The notes under the pieces: generated by a model
What the model saw: the letters and a program-made list of their open reading frames with translations, nothing else
Databases searched by the model: none
What the model was told of the DNA's origin: nothing
Program-made: the position numbers and the translations under genes
Shown here: positions 1-14,080 of the stretch, piece by piece
How the letters are laid out: the number at the start of each line of letters is the position of its first letter
Numbering within the stretch: the first letter of the stretch is position 1
Source of the DNA: Sclerurus mexicanus
Lineage: Eukaryota; Chordata; Aves; Passeriformes; Furnariidae
Direction: 5' to 3'
Assembly (NCBI GenBank): GCA_013396755.1
Contig: VWZF01013053.1
Coordinates: 946,980 to 1,010,979 of the forward strand
DNA length: 64,000 nt

Positions 1-3000
1 TTTTTTTTTATTTTAATCAATTTATCTGGTATTTATGCTGCATTTTTTTCTAGTATATAAAAGCCAGGATGTATTATACTTCCACTGATACAACAGAGAA
101 TTACAAAACTGAGGCAGTTGCAGCTTGTAATCCTTTATCTATGAACTTGCATGGAATCCCATCTTGGCCAAATTATGCTAAGCCTTTGTTATTCAGCTCT
201 ATTCTATTCTAACTCAATATTTAAAATGAGAATTGATCAGAAGATTGCACCACTGGGTGATCATCTAGTAGAAAGGTTCATCCTGTACAAGCTTCTTGAG
301 GGGTTTTTGTCCTTTGTTAGACTTAAAAAACAATCAATAATAATAATAATCTGTAACTTCATAAGGTTTTCCCATGCCGGTCCTCCTTTCCTCAAGCTTC
401 AGTCTGAGTGGAATGTGCAACCAGCCAGTGCCCAGGTACCTCAGCATGTGATGGTCCTGTTTAAAGGCTCACCTTGTGTGCAGATACCATGTGGTGCTCT
501 GATGAATTTGCCAGGGAATAATCCTGGTCTGACATTTGGTCCCTGCTATGTGTAGTACAGGCTGTCTCTCAAAGTATGGGGCTAATTAGCTTTACTTCAC
601 ATAAACAGCCCAGAGATAACTTATTCTTCTTCCAGAACCCTAAAGATTCAGGCCATTTTGATGGCTTTTAATAGCTGGGCTGGGCTAAGGCTGAAGAGAA
701 AATTTGGAAAGAGGTATCTACTAAGAACAGACTTTTGAATCTCCTTTACTAAGTTGGTTCTGCTCAAAGTAATGGCTTTGTTAGTAAAATAACAATACTA
801 CTGCATTTCAAAATGCAGACTCATGGTATCTGCCACCATCTTTGGATCCTCATCTTGTTTTCTCAACAGTGACTTATTATTACCTTAGGAGATGCCTGAA
901 CTTAGTAAGTGTGATTTCAACAACTTAGCCTTCTTTTGGCATTATCAGATCAGCACAATGGAGTTTATCTTTTGCTAAAAGCACACAAAGAGTTTAACAA
1001 AGTGCATAAGAGATTTAAGAAAAGGATTTGAATCCTGATCAGCAGAGAAGGGCTACCCACCACACATAGCTGATAATTTGTTTCTGCACCTTGCTCTTCC
1101 ATCCGAATTCACATGGGATCCCTGTTCCATTGTTTCAAGCGCTATTTTCATCTTCTTGTGATGTGATTCAAAGTGTGTCAGACATAAGAGCTCCCAATCT
1201 GTTTACATTATTAAACAAGCATGGTTTTTGTTTTTGACAGTAAGTGTTCAAACTCCTAATGCCTCTAATAATTACCTTTACCTGAATACCAATATTTGTT
1301 TTGAAATTTACATCCAGGAGCTAATCAGGTACAAGATCCTGCTTTGAAAATGTATTTAGAGCTTCAGAGAGAATTGTTTCCGTGTGATCACAGCTTTGTC
1401 CTCAAGCTGTTTGTTTATATACTTATCTTTGCTCTTAAATCTTCACAATTTTTCCTACTGGGGCATGTTTGCATTATATAAGCAGGTGATAGAAAGTGGA
1501 GAAAGGTGGTGCAATTTAATAGAACAAATATGATAAATGAGGAAGACCAGCTTTTCAGTGCATATCGTCATCTTTGGGTTTGAAATACACACAGCAAAAT
1601 CTAAGCTGAGGTTTAATACAATAATGCCAGCTTAGCTAGACACACTATTGCACCCCTTTTCAAGGAGCAGTTTTGAAATATTTTACAGTTGTTCTACATT
1701 TATGAAAACCAATTTGTCATTCTTTTTAACTTTTTGTTAACTCTGTTTTCTGCATTTGTGCCAAGGTATACATTGCTAATGAATGCAGTTCAAGTCTGTA
1801 CTTGTTTGCTAATACCATCATTTGAGAAGACTTACTCAGTAGCTCTCAAAATATTCAGTCAATTTACTACAATAATTGCTTTGGTCTCTTTATTCTTTCT
1901 GCCATAAGTATTTGGCCTGATCAACCTCACATTACACAGATTCATTAGCCAGGTTTGAACCATAATAATCAATGTTCTTATCTAATAGGTTATTATAAAG
2001 AAAAAGTATTTTTGCCAAGTAATAATGCTGATCAACAGTGCCTTGAAATACATTTCCCCTTAAAAACCACCATACAGCAAAAAAACAAAGGTGCCACTCC
2101 CCACCCCTGGGATTACTTCAGCACTTGATCCTACGGCTGATGTTTGAAGAAGACATTATTGGCTTCAACGAACTGAAATGTAACCACTGGTCTACGAGTC
2201 ACAATCATCCATCTTTTTTCTGACTCCGTAATGGTCTAAACTGCAACAACCTTCCGAGAAGGAGTCAGCCCATGGTCTTACCTGTGAGGCAGCACAGTGC
2301 CTAGGCTGAATTTTAGGTAGGGCTTTAGGCATCTAGAGAACTTTAAAACAGGTATAGCTATGGCACATACACATCTTTAACATTACACAGCAACTACGTG
2401 GAGTATCTGAGGGTAACTGAGGAAATTTGGGTAAGTCCCTCTTTAAAAACAAACCCCTCTGTAGATCTAATTCTGTAAAAAAGAGACTATAAATTGCACC
2501 TCAGATTTTTTGTCAGAGTAACAAGTCACAACCTGTACTCAGAGTTTACCAAAATTGCACATCTTTGGTTTACTTACAGGCGGGAGGGGACATTCAGCAT
2601 CTACAGTGTCTTTGAATAAACTGTCAGTCTCCTCAAGAAGGCTTTTCATGGTTTATTGCAGTATTCAAAACTTTGGATTTTCAACTAAATGTCTCAATTT
2701 TACTATAAAGGATCTCACTGTGTATATAGGTTTGCCCACTTCATCAGTGGATATTCTGTGAATTCTATCTAAGATGACCTACAGTCATGGGGGACCAGAC
2801 TCAATAAACTAGGGGACACCTTCCAATTCCATTCAGTAATCTTGAGGTTAATAAAGAAGTAAATAAAAAATAATCTGGGGTCAAAAAGGCCTAGAGTTCC
2901 AGTAGTTTGCCAAAATTATTTCAAAAGTAAGACTGTAAGACTTAGAGAATTTAGTTTTGTCTATCCAGCAAACAAAAAAAGTCCCATCAAATCCACGTTC

Positions 3001-6000
3001 AGGCAGAGGTAAACTCAAACTTACACACGAGTGACACTTGCACAGCACATTAGGTGCAGGACTGTATCACCCTGCTGACCTTCCTGAATGGTTCTGCCAA
3101 GATGAAACAGCATTTTGTACCACACTGCCAGTAAGGCCATAATTTACCCTTGTATTTCAGAACGGAACTACAGAGACCATGGAATGTCTGCATTTCTCAA
3201 ATACCATCAGTGCCAATTGTTATTGATTGGCAACTGTGTTAGTTCTAAAGCAGGCCACTAACAGAGTCATGCTTTTCCAAGCAGTGCTATCAATTCCAGG
3301 AACAGTCCAGAATCCAAAATAACTGGAAACAATGATTGGTAGGTGTAATGCCATCCTCAAATTTCTTCCTCTACTAAATTATTAAAGCAACATTACTACT
3401 GTGTAACAAAAATAAATACTTGTTTAAAATACATACTTGTTTAAAAAGTCCAGGTTCTGAAGTTTTCTGTACACAGAGGATCTATCAGATACCTATCATT
3501 TAGGTATTCCAGTATATTTTCTGTTGTAGGAAACATTGGTCTAAAATAATAATTTTATTTCAGAAAAATGATTGTTATCCAAACCAGAGAAATTATTTCA
3601 GAATAATATTAGTTGTAGTTGGAAAGAAATTACTTACGTGGGGAAATTACTCCAGAATAGAAAAGTGAAATAATTATTCTGGGATGATTATGCAAGCCAA
3701 TTTCAAAAGGAAGCCAAAGAATGAACCAACAGAATATGCCCCAAATGCAGGCTCTTCCATGCCTGAGGTGGTGGATAAATTATAGCAGTGAAAATGCACT
3801 GAAGTCCTGTGTTTGGAAGGCTATTCCCTGTGCTATTACCTATGTTTACAATATCATTATAATCATTTTATCATTATTTAGTTGTACTGTAATGAGTCCA
3901 GAGACTTGAATCAGGCCATTCTGCTAGGCAGTGTTCAACAGACTGGATGCAGAATTCCCTTCCCAAAGCAACCAGGGAAACCAAGTAAGTAGCAACAGAA
4001 AAGTAGTCCCTCCAAAAGGTGCTCGACGGGGAGTTATCCCATGGAGGACACAGTCTGGGCCTGAATTTAGAATCAGGTTTCCGTGTCCTTAAGCAAGGGC
4101 TTTTCCCTACTGCCCATTATTTTTTGTTCTGCCTGATTTCATCTTGAAGACACAAAGCTGAATTTGCAAAATCACAGCCATTCCCATGGCAATGGATGGG
4201 ATGTTATGATGTCCACCCTTGGAGCAAACAAAACAAGGGACCAAGCTGTTGGATTAAGGCTGGAGTAGGAGCACTTTTTAACCCTAAAGATGAATTTCTA
4301 AAATCAATTCAGGTTGATATCATATCCATTTCAGAGACATCCACTACCACTTTCCCCATAGGCCACGATTCTTTACAGGAGTTGAGGTGATGAGTTAAAG
4401 GGCTGATCTAATAAGGTCAGTGGAAAGTCTCCTGCTGTGTTTTGCCTCAAAACAACTGGATTGGAGAAGAGACAATGCCACTGTGAGTGCCATGTAGGTA
4501 GGTATTGTTATTCTTGTTTAAATGATATATAAACTAACACAATGCCATGTGACTTATCTAGAATCATATACTAGATCTCAGAAAGGTCTGTCATGGCATT
4601 GATAAATTACAGGATTCTTGTCCTATTTCTTAATAAATTATGATCTAACATTAATATTCTGCTGACCCTTCAGGTTTGCACCTGCCCAATGGAATTAATT
4701 CTACTTAGAAACAGTGAGCTTCTATTTTCTTTAGGAGAGAAAATCCTTTTCTGTATTATGGGGTTAAATTTAGAATTTGATTTAAATTTCAAGGTTAAAT
4801 TCACAGTAAAGTGCTAAAAAATTAAAAGGGGGGGAAGAGGGAGAAATGAATCCTTCTTTATTATATTAGCAACTTACTTAACTATAACATTATTTATAGA
4901 AATATAAATATGATATTTAAAGCTATGGAACTCAGTTCTAGTGCCATTGAATCCAATTGAGATTTTGTTTTAATCATCCCCACTGTCAGGTTTATATTTT
5001 ATAAAAACATTTTATTATAAAGAGAAATATATTTTAAAAGTGCCCCTTTGATAAATGGCAGCAGCAGAATGGAATCTTTGAATACGCTCTTTGAAGCCTG
5101 CAGTTTTATGAGTTCAGTGCCTTCAGAAGCTTCTAAAGTAGTTAGAGACAAATGGAGACAGCCAAGGCTTTGCACGCCTACTTCAAACATAAGTGAGTAA
5201 CTAACATAAAATTGTAGTGGCCATTAAAACTTCAAAGGAGAAGTGTGACCTGAATATTACTTGTCATAGTACATGATTTGTCACTGAAAGATCTGATCAA
5301 GTTTTTTTTAATTATAGTATCTCCACCAAATGCTAAGATCATGACTTAGATAAATTATACTGTCTCAAATAAATTTTTATTCCTGAGATTTCCCTTATGA
5401 TACCAGTGAAAGAAAGCACTGGCTGGATAGTCACAAAATGCTGCCTCCCCCTCCTTGCTTCCAGCTAAATCTGGTCTCTATCTTGCTAAAGCTGCTGTCC
5501 TCCTACCTCTCACATTCTCTTTGCCCAGAGAGCCTCTCCTTCTGACGCAGGTCATAAAACTGTCCTCTTTTCTTACAAATTTCTCTTCACAACTCAGTTT
5601 TCCCCCCAGTATTTCTTGAGTTATGACCAAACTTTCTATCCATGCTAAAAAACACGCAAGAAGATTACGAAGTCATTGTTATCAATTCTTCTGTTGGTTA
5701 TTTCCTGTCATCAGAAATGTGGTAACTGTGTGAATTGACAATCCTTTGAAAAAATCTAGTGATCTCCTAGTCTTGCATATATTTATCTTCCCATTCTTTG
5801 TCTGCTGGATGCCATCTGTTTCTTTGTCAAGTCCTGTGGTATCTCTCTTAGACTATAAGATCCCCAAATGCAAAGATTTCTTTCATTATATAAAAGAAAA
5901 AAAATCAAAATATGCATATACATTCAGTGGTATGTAGTGGTGCTACCCTCTTAATAGTTATGCTTCTTTCTCTGGAAAACAATCAGAAACAACTGTGGAC

Positions 6001-6199
6001 TTTGAATGATTAACCTTTATATAGACAGAGAAGGAAGATAATCTGGCCTTTTACTATTACTTTAAGTTTCGAAACTATTTGTAACTTTTTTCGGAACCTC
6101 TGTTTATGGCTAAAAACTTTACGACCTGGATTTTATCATCTCTTGAGCTTTTGAGCCTCTGTAATGAAGTTACTTGGATAATTATTTGCATGCATAGAG
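1..6199. other. AT-rich intergenic sequence, no gene seen
   Basis: Only short chance reading frames are present, none with a recognisable family, codon pattern or splice framework. 5030-5200 is a slightly more complex stretch (candidate conserved element). No repeat family was recognised by eye. Confidence 0.75.
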
Positions 6200-6662
6200 T
6201 TGGATGATTGCTTACTACTCATCTGCTTACCCAGAATCGAGTCCTTTTCTGCTCCTCATCCCACTGCAAAGAAGGCTGGGGGTGCACAAGGAGCTGGGAG
6301 GGGAACAGCTGGAACAGCTGATTCCAACTGGCCCAAGGGACATTCCATGCCATATGGTGTCATGCTCATCTGGGGGAAGAAGAAGGAAGGGAGATGTTCA
6401 TAGTGATGGTGTTTGGACCCCCAAGTCACTGTTGGGAGTGGTGCAGCCCTGCCCTCCCGGGGACAGCCAAACACCTGTCTGGCCATGGGATGTGGAGAAT
6501 GAATCCCTTGTTTTGTTTTGCTTGAGTGCAGCTTTTGATTCACCTTTTAAACTGTCAGCCCATGGGTTTCCTGACTTTTACCCTTCCTACCCCCTGCCCC
6601 ATCCCCGCAGGAGGGGCTGTGTGGGGCTGAGCTGCTGGCTGGGGTTAAACTCTTACAGCTGC
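6200..6662 (+). mobile_element. Decayed avian retroviral-type LTR (solo)
   Basis: The segment carries phrases I recognise from a common avian endogenous-retrovirus LTR: GCTGGGGGTGCACAAGGAGC, GACATTCCATGCCATATGG, GTGTCATGCTCATC, TTTTGTTTTGCTTGAGTGCA and GCTGGGGTTAAACTC at the end. The TATA box usually found after GTCATGCTCA is missing. No internal retroviral genes flank it, so it appears to be a solo LTR remnant. The exact family and ends need a repeat library. Confidence 0.7.
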
Positions 6663-8579
6663 ACATACTCTTTTAAAGAAATGTGTTAGGAAGCCAAAAG
6701 TACAGGATACACGGATGTTTTTGAAGCAGGATTTAAGGCCTGTTATTGCAGACTTCAGTTCCATTCTTGCAGGAAGCTTTCAAGGTCAGCAGAGCGCTCA
6801 GAAAAGTTCTGAAATATGCAATCCCTGGTGTAGAAAACACAAGTTTTCTTTAGAACAAAATAGGAGCCTTCTGTCTTCAAATGAATCTTAGTCACTCCCA
6901 TTAGCTGTAAGAAGCCTCTCAGCCTGCCAGAATACCTGCAGGAGTGTCAGTCATAGTTTTGGGTAAAAGGAATGATAAATGGACACATTTCTCATTATTC
7001 TAGCAAGCAAGGCTCTCTTTTATAGATATGGTCTTCAATGGAAATCTGATACAGTGAATATAAACCAATGATCTAGTAAAAATAATGCAGCAAACAAATG
7101 GACCACAATTGAGTCTCTTAAGTTTCATAGGAGACAGTAAAGAAAAGTTAGGAAAAAATGCCCTAATAAATCACTGAGAATGAAGAGAATTTTGCAGGTA
7201 GTGGGAACTCTGATATTGTTCAAATGAGAATTTTATCAAAGTACAGTCTACATTATAAATTAGTTTACAGCCGTTTTACAAGTCCTCCAGGATGGTATAT
7301 TTGGAGCATCCTTCATGCCTAGTTCACCAGAAAGTGCCAAGAATGTAAGAATCGCCATCTTGGCCTGGATCAAAGGTCTTTTCTGTAGTTCTGTCTCCTG
7401 ACTGTGGCCAACAGCAAAGGTTCAGGGAACACTAAGGATAGGACAAAGGCAAATTCCATTTAGAATGGCATTGGTGATCTCTAAAAGATACTTGGGGAAC
7501 CAGAAGAGAAAGGAAACACATCAAATAACAGTCTCTGCACTTCTCATTCCCCTCTGGCCTCTCCAGCTACCACTGCACCCCCAGTAACATGTTTCATTGG
7601 AGGTCTGTGACAGACACTTGGCCATGTTGGTGTCAGTCTCAGGGAGTAACTGCAATGGAAGTTCATGGAACAGGTAACATACCTCCAAACTACTGTTTTC
7701 CAGAGAATCCCAAAGGAGAAGAGTCAGGGGACAACACCAGTACTCTGGGCCTCATATTCATCCAGTTTGTGGCCCTTTAGACCTCCTTCTTTCTCAATAG
7801 AGGAACCTGAGAAGAGGAGAAATAGCATCACATTTCACTGGAGCCCAAATCTTCGATCACAAAGCCTAGCCATGATGACGATCATTGGAACATCTCTTTA
7901 CAAGAAACAAGAACTGTTGATCTTAGGAATATAATATATCCTGAAGTCAATGAATTATTAGGCCATTTAGAATTAGCTGCCAGGTCCAAGAGTCTACTGA
8001 GAGTTATTGCTATAATAACAAAGAGCAAGATATAATTTTCTTTTTAAATCTAGGAAATTACTGTGTTATTTCAATCACTCACCACTTGATGCCCCTATTT
8101 ACCTCCTCCTTCTCATGCCTAAAGAAAAACTACCTCCATAAACCTCCACAATTAAAGGAATTTTATGTGGAGGTGTTTACTTTCCAGACCTACCTTCCTT
8201 TCCTTCAATAATCTTTCAAACATTTCTATATTCATGTAGCAAAAACATATACACATATCATGGGCATTATATTTATATATGTGTGTGCATATACAGGCAC
8301 ACAAATTCATAGCTCTGTAAATATACATGCATCTAAACGTACAGAGATTGCTTGAGATGTTGCTTGGGCCACGCACAGTAGCTTGTGTTGATGTATAATG
8401 AAGCACCACTAGACAGAACAGTCACTTGTGGCAGGTAGCTAAGAAATTTCAATAAAGTAAACTCTCAGTATTATCAAAATTATACATTTGGGGCTGTTAG
8501 CATGGCCTAGAAAAAGATGAGGACAGGCTCATCTCATTAAATGAGAAGAAATAGTGGAATTAGCTTGAATCTAATTACA
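6663..8579. other. Intergenic sequence, no gene seen
   Basis: AT-rich, with a TATATGTGTGTGCATATAC simple tract near 8273-8295. Reading frames here are short and unrecognised. Confidence 0.75.
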
Positions 8580-9050
8580 AGCCACACTATCTAATGTAAA
8601 AACATGACTGTTTTTTCACTCCCATTCATTTTGGCTAGTAATTAGTTTTGGCCTCTAAAATGCCACCCTTTAATCATCCAAACACAGATGTGATTTGCCG
8701 TGCAATTTAATCTTGCTTTAATGAAGAACTAATGGACGCATCGCAAATTACTTTCCCTGTTGGAGAAAAATTCTATTTCCTGCTTTTCAAAAGATCAAGA
8801 GTATCTTGTGATAATAGCCCAAGCGGCCCTGGCAGCCTCGTCGCACAGAGCAAACAAGCTCTTTTACTCAACTCCCAATTCAATGGAGAAAAAGAGGCTA
8901 CAATTAGCAACAAAGCAGGGGAAACGCGGCATTACAGCCGAATCACTTTCTGCAGCTCAACCCCCAGCAACCACCGCCTTGTTAGAGCCAGGTCTAAAGT
9001 GTCAGGAGCGAACAATGTGCTGTGATAAATTACTCTCTTCAAACAGCTGC
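8580..9050. promoter_or_regulatory. Candidate conserved noncoding element (CpG-retaining)
   Basis: About 11 CpGs occur between 8699 and 9010 while the surroundings have almost none. Homeodomain-type words (TAATTAG, CAATTAGC) are also present. Overlapping reading frames of about 100 and 140 codons show no known family. The call as a regulatory element is inference from composition. Confidence 0.4.
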
Positions 9051-12000
9051 ACTGCTAATTTTCAATTATACACACAAATGGCTCTCAGATTGGAAGAAAA
9101 TGGAGTGCATGGGGAGAACAGTAGTAGATTTCTATGTTTGTTTGGTGGTGAGTGTGGAGGCGGGAGAGTGACATCCTGAAAAGAAAGCTGTAGCATGTGG
9201 AGTCGGTATTTCAACACCGGATGATGAGCACTCCCAAATCTCACAGAACCTGGTGGCTTCCTTTTCGCATCTCTGCTAGACTGATGGAGAAAAAGAAACA
9301 GAACCAGTTAGATCCATTTTTAGAATAAAATCTTTGACCACTGGCCTCATTGGTAGCCTTGGCAGCGGATACAAAAGCAGCTGAACAACTTGGAAATACA
9401 GGTTCAGATCCCAGAAGAGCCCCTTCCTTTTCTCTGCCTTTCAACAGAAAGGCAGCAGATTCTATGAGGTTCTCTAAACAGATGTGCTGAAGTATGTCAG
9501 CCCACGATTCTTGTGGACTCTGATCATCTGACATGTTTGGTGGCCACACCAATTTCCCTATGATGAAGGTAAAACTCATCGCCATACAATCCACTACTGT
9601 ACCACATCCTGATGCTGTTAGATTCAGATGACAAATTCTATGGAATATACTTGGAAAAAGGTGCTAGTGAAAATGATTAGGAGTTTTGTTTAAGTCACGA
9701 TACCTATTTTTAATCATTTGGCATGAAAAAGGCAACGTGGAAGTACAGTTAGGATAACTGTAAACAAGATGTGGCTCAGCTTCAAGAAATTACAAAGAAT
9801 TGATAATGATTTTTAACTTGTCTAAAAAAACTTCATAGTCCCATTGAAATCAAGAGCTATGCCTGAATTTCACCCAATATAATAATCATTGATGCTTCAT
9901 CATTATTTGTTTTCTAGTAGATGGGAAACAAGTAACAGAGCTCTACAAAATCAAAGAGGTTGCACCAAGGTAGAACAATCAGTTCAGTACAAGTTTCACG
10001 AAAAAAAGGGAAAATGTTACTGTTTTTTCTTGCACTGTTTTGCTTGACCTTAATTTTGATGAATGACAGCACAGGGCGGGGGGAGGGAAGGCAGTGGTGG
10101 TTTGTAATTTTTTACCTGCCCAAACTGAGAGAACCTAAACCCAGCCTTCTTTAAGATTTGATACTCAGAAATCACGATTAGTTGCTATCAAATTTGATGT
10201 CCACAACATAAACATTTCAAATCCTTTCAAAATCTCAGGCAATTTCCACATTTTCATAAGGCTAGAGAGAGAAAAAGCAATGGGCAATCTCAAATTTGGA
10301 AATGGCAGTCTGTTGCCTAAAGCAAGGCTCCTAAAGTTCTGTATTTGTAGTGATGTCAGCCATTTGCCAGGACTGGCTCCTGAGCACAGCCCTCACAAAG
10401 GCACGGGCAGAGGAGCCCAGTGTGCACAGAGAACAAGCAAAGGTAGATTCTCCACAGCTCTGCATTACTGTAGGTCCTTTGGTTTGATTTCAGAGCGACA
10501 GCACTACGCTTTACACCCTTTAAAATTCTGGGTCGTGATGTTTTCTCTTTGCACACCTTCCTGTTAACCCTCTGTTCACACTGTGTTTGGAAACAGATTT
10601 TATGGTAATTGCAGTCATGGTACCCCCAAGACAGGCAAAAATGACATATGTTATTAAAATGTTTATGGAAAGTGTTGGCAAAGTCATCAGATTTGTTTTA
10701 TAAATAGCTATCATTTCAAATGAAATGGGCAAAAAAAATCTAGTTGATTTTAATACTTTTCAGCCTAGCTTTTTTCTACTTCCAATAAATGCTAGCATTG
10801 TGTCTCCTAATTATAAAGCGCATTACCATACAAAAAGGATTATTTTTAAATTTAAAAATGCCAGTCACAATTTAAAATTACTTTTCTCAAATATGGCTCC
10901 TCAGAGAAGCTAAAGAGAGAAGAGAAAGTAAGGGGGGGTGGAATAAGAGGGGGAGAGAGAGAGAGAGGATGCAATATTGAATTGTAACAAGACACTTTTA
11001 TTTTTTTGCTGAAGTGGGATTTCACTCCCTCTAGTTTATAATCGTTACAGAAATTTAAACCTCAAACCATTTCAGTCCAAGCTTATACTAAGCTTGTTAG
11101 TGGTTTCTGATGCTGCATATGATAGTGCTACAGCATTACCATAAATCAGCAGAATTAACTATGATCTTCAGAAGCATGCCTGAAAGTGGGTGACAGAAGT
11201 CTGCAATTTGGTGCTCTGAATATTATGATAACATTCTATATTAAATGTTTATAATCTACTTAGAGCTGAGCTTCAAGTATATTTTATATTTGTGCTTTAC
11301 CCAATATTAGAAATCATGGGCTATTACGGCTTTCCATGCCTATGTTGTTTGTAATATCCAAAATTAAAGAAAATATAAAAACACAAGGTGAGCAAGTTTG
11401 TTTTCCTACCAATGCAATGTTATTAATATTAAGAAGTTAAAGTTTACCTACAGGTTTGAAAATTTAAATGCACCTTGCAATAAATATACTTTACCTCTTT
11501 CCATTCATATATAAAATAATCTACAGCACTGACCGGATTTCAGAAAGTCCATCCTAATACAATTTACAAACTCTCTGCTGGTGTTGGAGATACAGACTCA
11601 ATTTTCCTTCCAGTCTTCATAAAAGTAACGTATCTAAATTGTTCATCTAAGACTAAATAACGATGATGATTTGCAGAGAATAAAATCACAAACTCAACAC
11701 TTTTGATAGCCAGTACAAAAATCAAGGTTGCCACATTACACAATGTTCTGATCCTAAGCAAGCATGATCCAGAATTTAAAAAAAAATAGCACTACCTGTA
11801 GTAGGTGAGAGATCCCATTTCTTCCCTATTCCAATTGCTACCATCCCAACCTAAAAAACAAAAATAAAATAAAAAAATTGGAGTAGCTAGTGTTTTCCTG
11901 CATACATATATCATTACTACTGGCTACAGGAGAGCAGATGTGTTTTCTTCAGAATTCCTACTGAGGAATACAAGGGCCCTGCTGCATAAATAGTCTTGCG

Positions 12001-13799
12001 AGACAATGAACTATACACTAAGATAAATCAATATATCTCTGTGCACCCCACCAAAAGCAGGCAGAATTTACAGCAGCCAATAATCCAGCTTCATGAATTT
12101 TCAGGTAATTCTGAGCATGGGCTAGAAAACAATGTTGGTTTTAATGCTGAAAATTATAGTTAAGAGCAGATTACCTCAGATTTAGACTTCCAGATATATG
12201 AGCCAAGAGGTGAACGTGCTTTTTTTCCTTTTCTGAAAGGCCCACATCCATACACACATCCACCAGCTGAACTCGCTGTGCCAGTGACCAGACATGGAAG
12301 GTGACACAAAAGCACCTGACATTTGATTGTGTAACAAAATGATTTCATTGTGATTTCAGAAAAGTTTTATAATTAGTGGACAAGAAAAGCAGAAGCCAAC
12401 AAGTCCTTCAGTGTTTGTGCACCATCTTTAGGCCCCCAAATCGCCAACCATCTGCAGGGAAAAATGGCCAACAGGATCAAAATGCCACTCCATTGTCACA
12501 AGGCAGGTGACTAGACCAGAGGAGGTGCGAGGAGTGTGTCATGTTTAGGGATGGTCTAAGGGTTGCTCCTTAAGGCAGCAGCTAGGAGTCTTAGTGACTC
12601 AGTCTTTCTTTAAGGAAGCACATTCACTTTGCCTGTGCTGGGCTGTTCAGCAGGGACAGGGCTTTTCATGATCTCACACCTTTGGTTGCTGCTGGAAAGA
12701 TAAAAAGAAAACTAAATATCACAACATATTTGTTAAAATATAGGGGGTAAAAAGAATGCAAATATATGAGAAAATGGAAAAGTAGCATTCGGCGTGTTGG
12801 GTTGGTAAGTGCTGAAAAGAAAACTATCTCCTGCAAAGATCACTTCATAAAGTCTAATAGGGCACCAAGGCCCATTAACTGGCTGTGTAAGCACTGGCCG
12901 TGCAGGGCAGAGCTGCCCAGACCCAGCCTAGCCAGCTCTTCTGCCACCTCAGTCCCCTTGTTCTCTCACACAGGCACACCCCACACTCTCCTCTAGCAGC
13001 TGGAAAGTTTTGGCAAAACTATTTCTGCTTTTTTTATAGTGTTACATATAAGCTGAAATAAATCTATGGATCTGCCCAGTTCACAAGTCTTCAAAATTAA
13101 TTATACCTGACAATAGAGACAAATGAATTGAGCAACATCTCTGGAAGGAGTCTTCACACACACAGCCTAAAGTGAAAAAGCACTGAGTGCTTTCTCCATC
13201 CCTAACCTGAGTAGCATTTGTAAGCAGTGTATTTCATATTTTTCTATCCAATATACTCTTTTCTCCCAGCCCAGATTTTCTGCCTCTGCTGTACAGTCCC
13301 CACCTGGAAATGCACACAGAAACCCATGGCTTCTGTCCAAAGGGACTGGCTTTTCTCTTTCTAGAGCAACACACGGAATAATCAAGCTGATTTTGCTGTG
13401 GCTCAGTACTGTTACAATTAGCAAATGACCTGGAAGGTGCAGTTCCACCACTGTTTAAGATGAACTACATCAATAGGAAAACAGCTGCACCCCATAATAT
13501 ATGGCAGGTAAAAGAGAGGACAGTGCAACCTGCTCTTTCATTACTTTAGTTCACCTCAGATGATTTTGAAGGCTCTTTAATTTGTATTTTTTTTAACTCA
13601 GAATACACTGAAGTGTAGATGACCACTCCAGCAAGTTGGTTTGCTCTAAGTTTTATTAGAGCTTTTAAGTTTCTTTAAGCTGCAGCATTTTCCAAGTGAA
13701 GGACGAAAGCAGGGATTTACCCTCACGACATCCACTGAAATATATTTTTTGTGCTAGTATGAAGACTACGAATTAGCATTTTGTGATGTTCCTGAAATT
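9051..13799. other. Intergenic sequence, no gene seen
   Basis: AT-rich sequence with a GA microsatellite near 10950. Short frames up to about 117 codons carry no recognisable domain. Confidence 0.75.
10950..10968. repeat. GA microsatellite
   Basis: A short (GA)n run follows a G-rich stretch (GGGGGGG at 10932-10938). Confidence 0.9.
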
Positions 13800-14080
13800 A
13801 GAAGCCCCATGAACTAACCATTTTATGATATTTATGCTTTGCTTCATAATGCATTCTCCACAGATGAATCAAAGGGCCAAATGCAATTGCTGTTGTGAGA
13901 TAATAAAGCATGAAGTGGTGTGTTTGGAATTAAATTTACATAAGACGAAGGATGGTGGGAAGTTTCTGATGACAGTAACAATCGGTGAGCACACCGCGGT
14001 GCTGCCTTCTCAGAAACCGCCGAACAAAACACCGCAGCAGCAGCATGAATAATTAAAGCAGTATCTGGGGAGTCAATTTA
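13800..14080. promoter_or_regulatory. Candidate conserved noncoding element
   Basis: Seven CpGs fall within about 90 bases (13945-14032), including a perfect palindrome CACCGCGGTG at 13992-14001; a TCF/LEF-type ATCAAAGG lies at 13868. No matching gene family was recognised in the 75-codon frame that crosses it. The regulatory role is inferred. Confidence 0.35.

Noticed and set aside
6204..6689. 161-codon frame at the LTR
   Set aside because: It lies within a recognised LTR remnant and resembles no protein family.
8760..9179. 139-codon frame over the CpG-retaining island
   Set aside because: Two overlapping frames are open here with equal plausibility and neither looks like a known protein; noncoding constraint is the simpler explanation.
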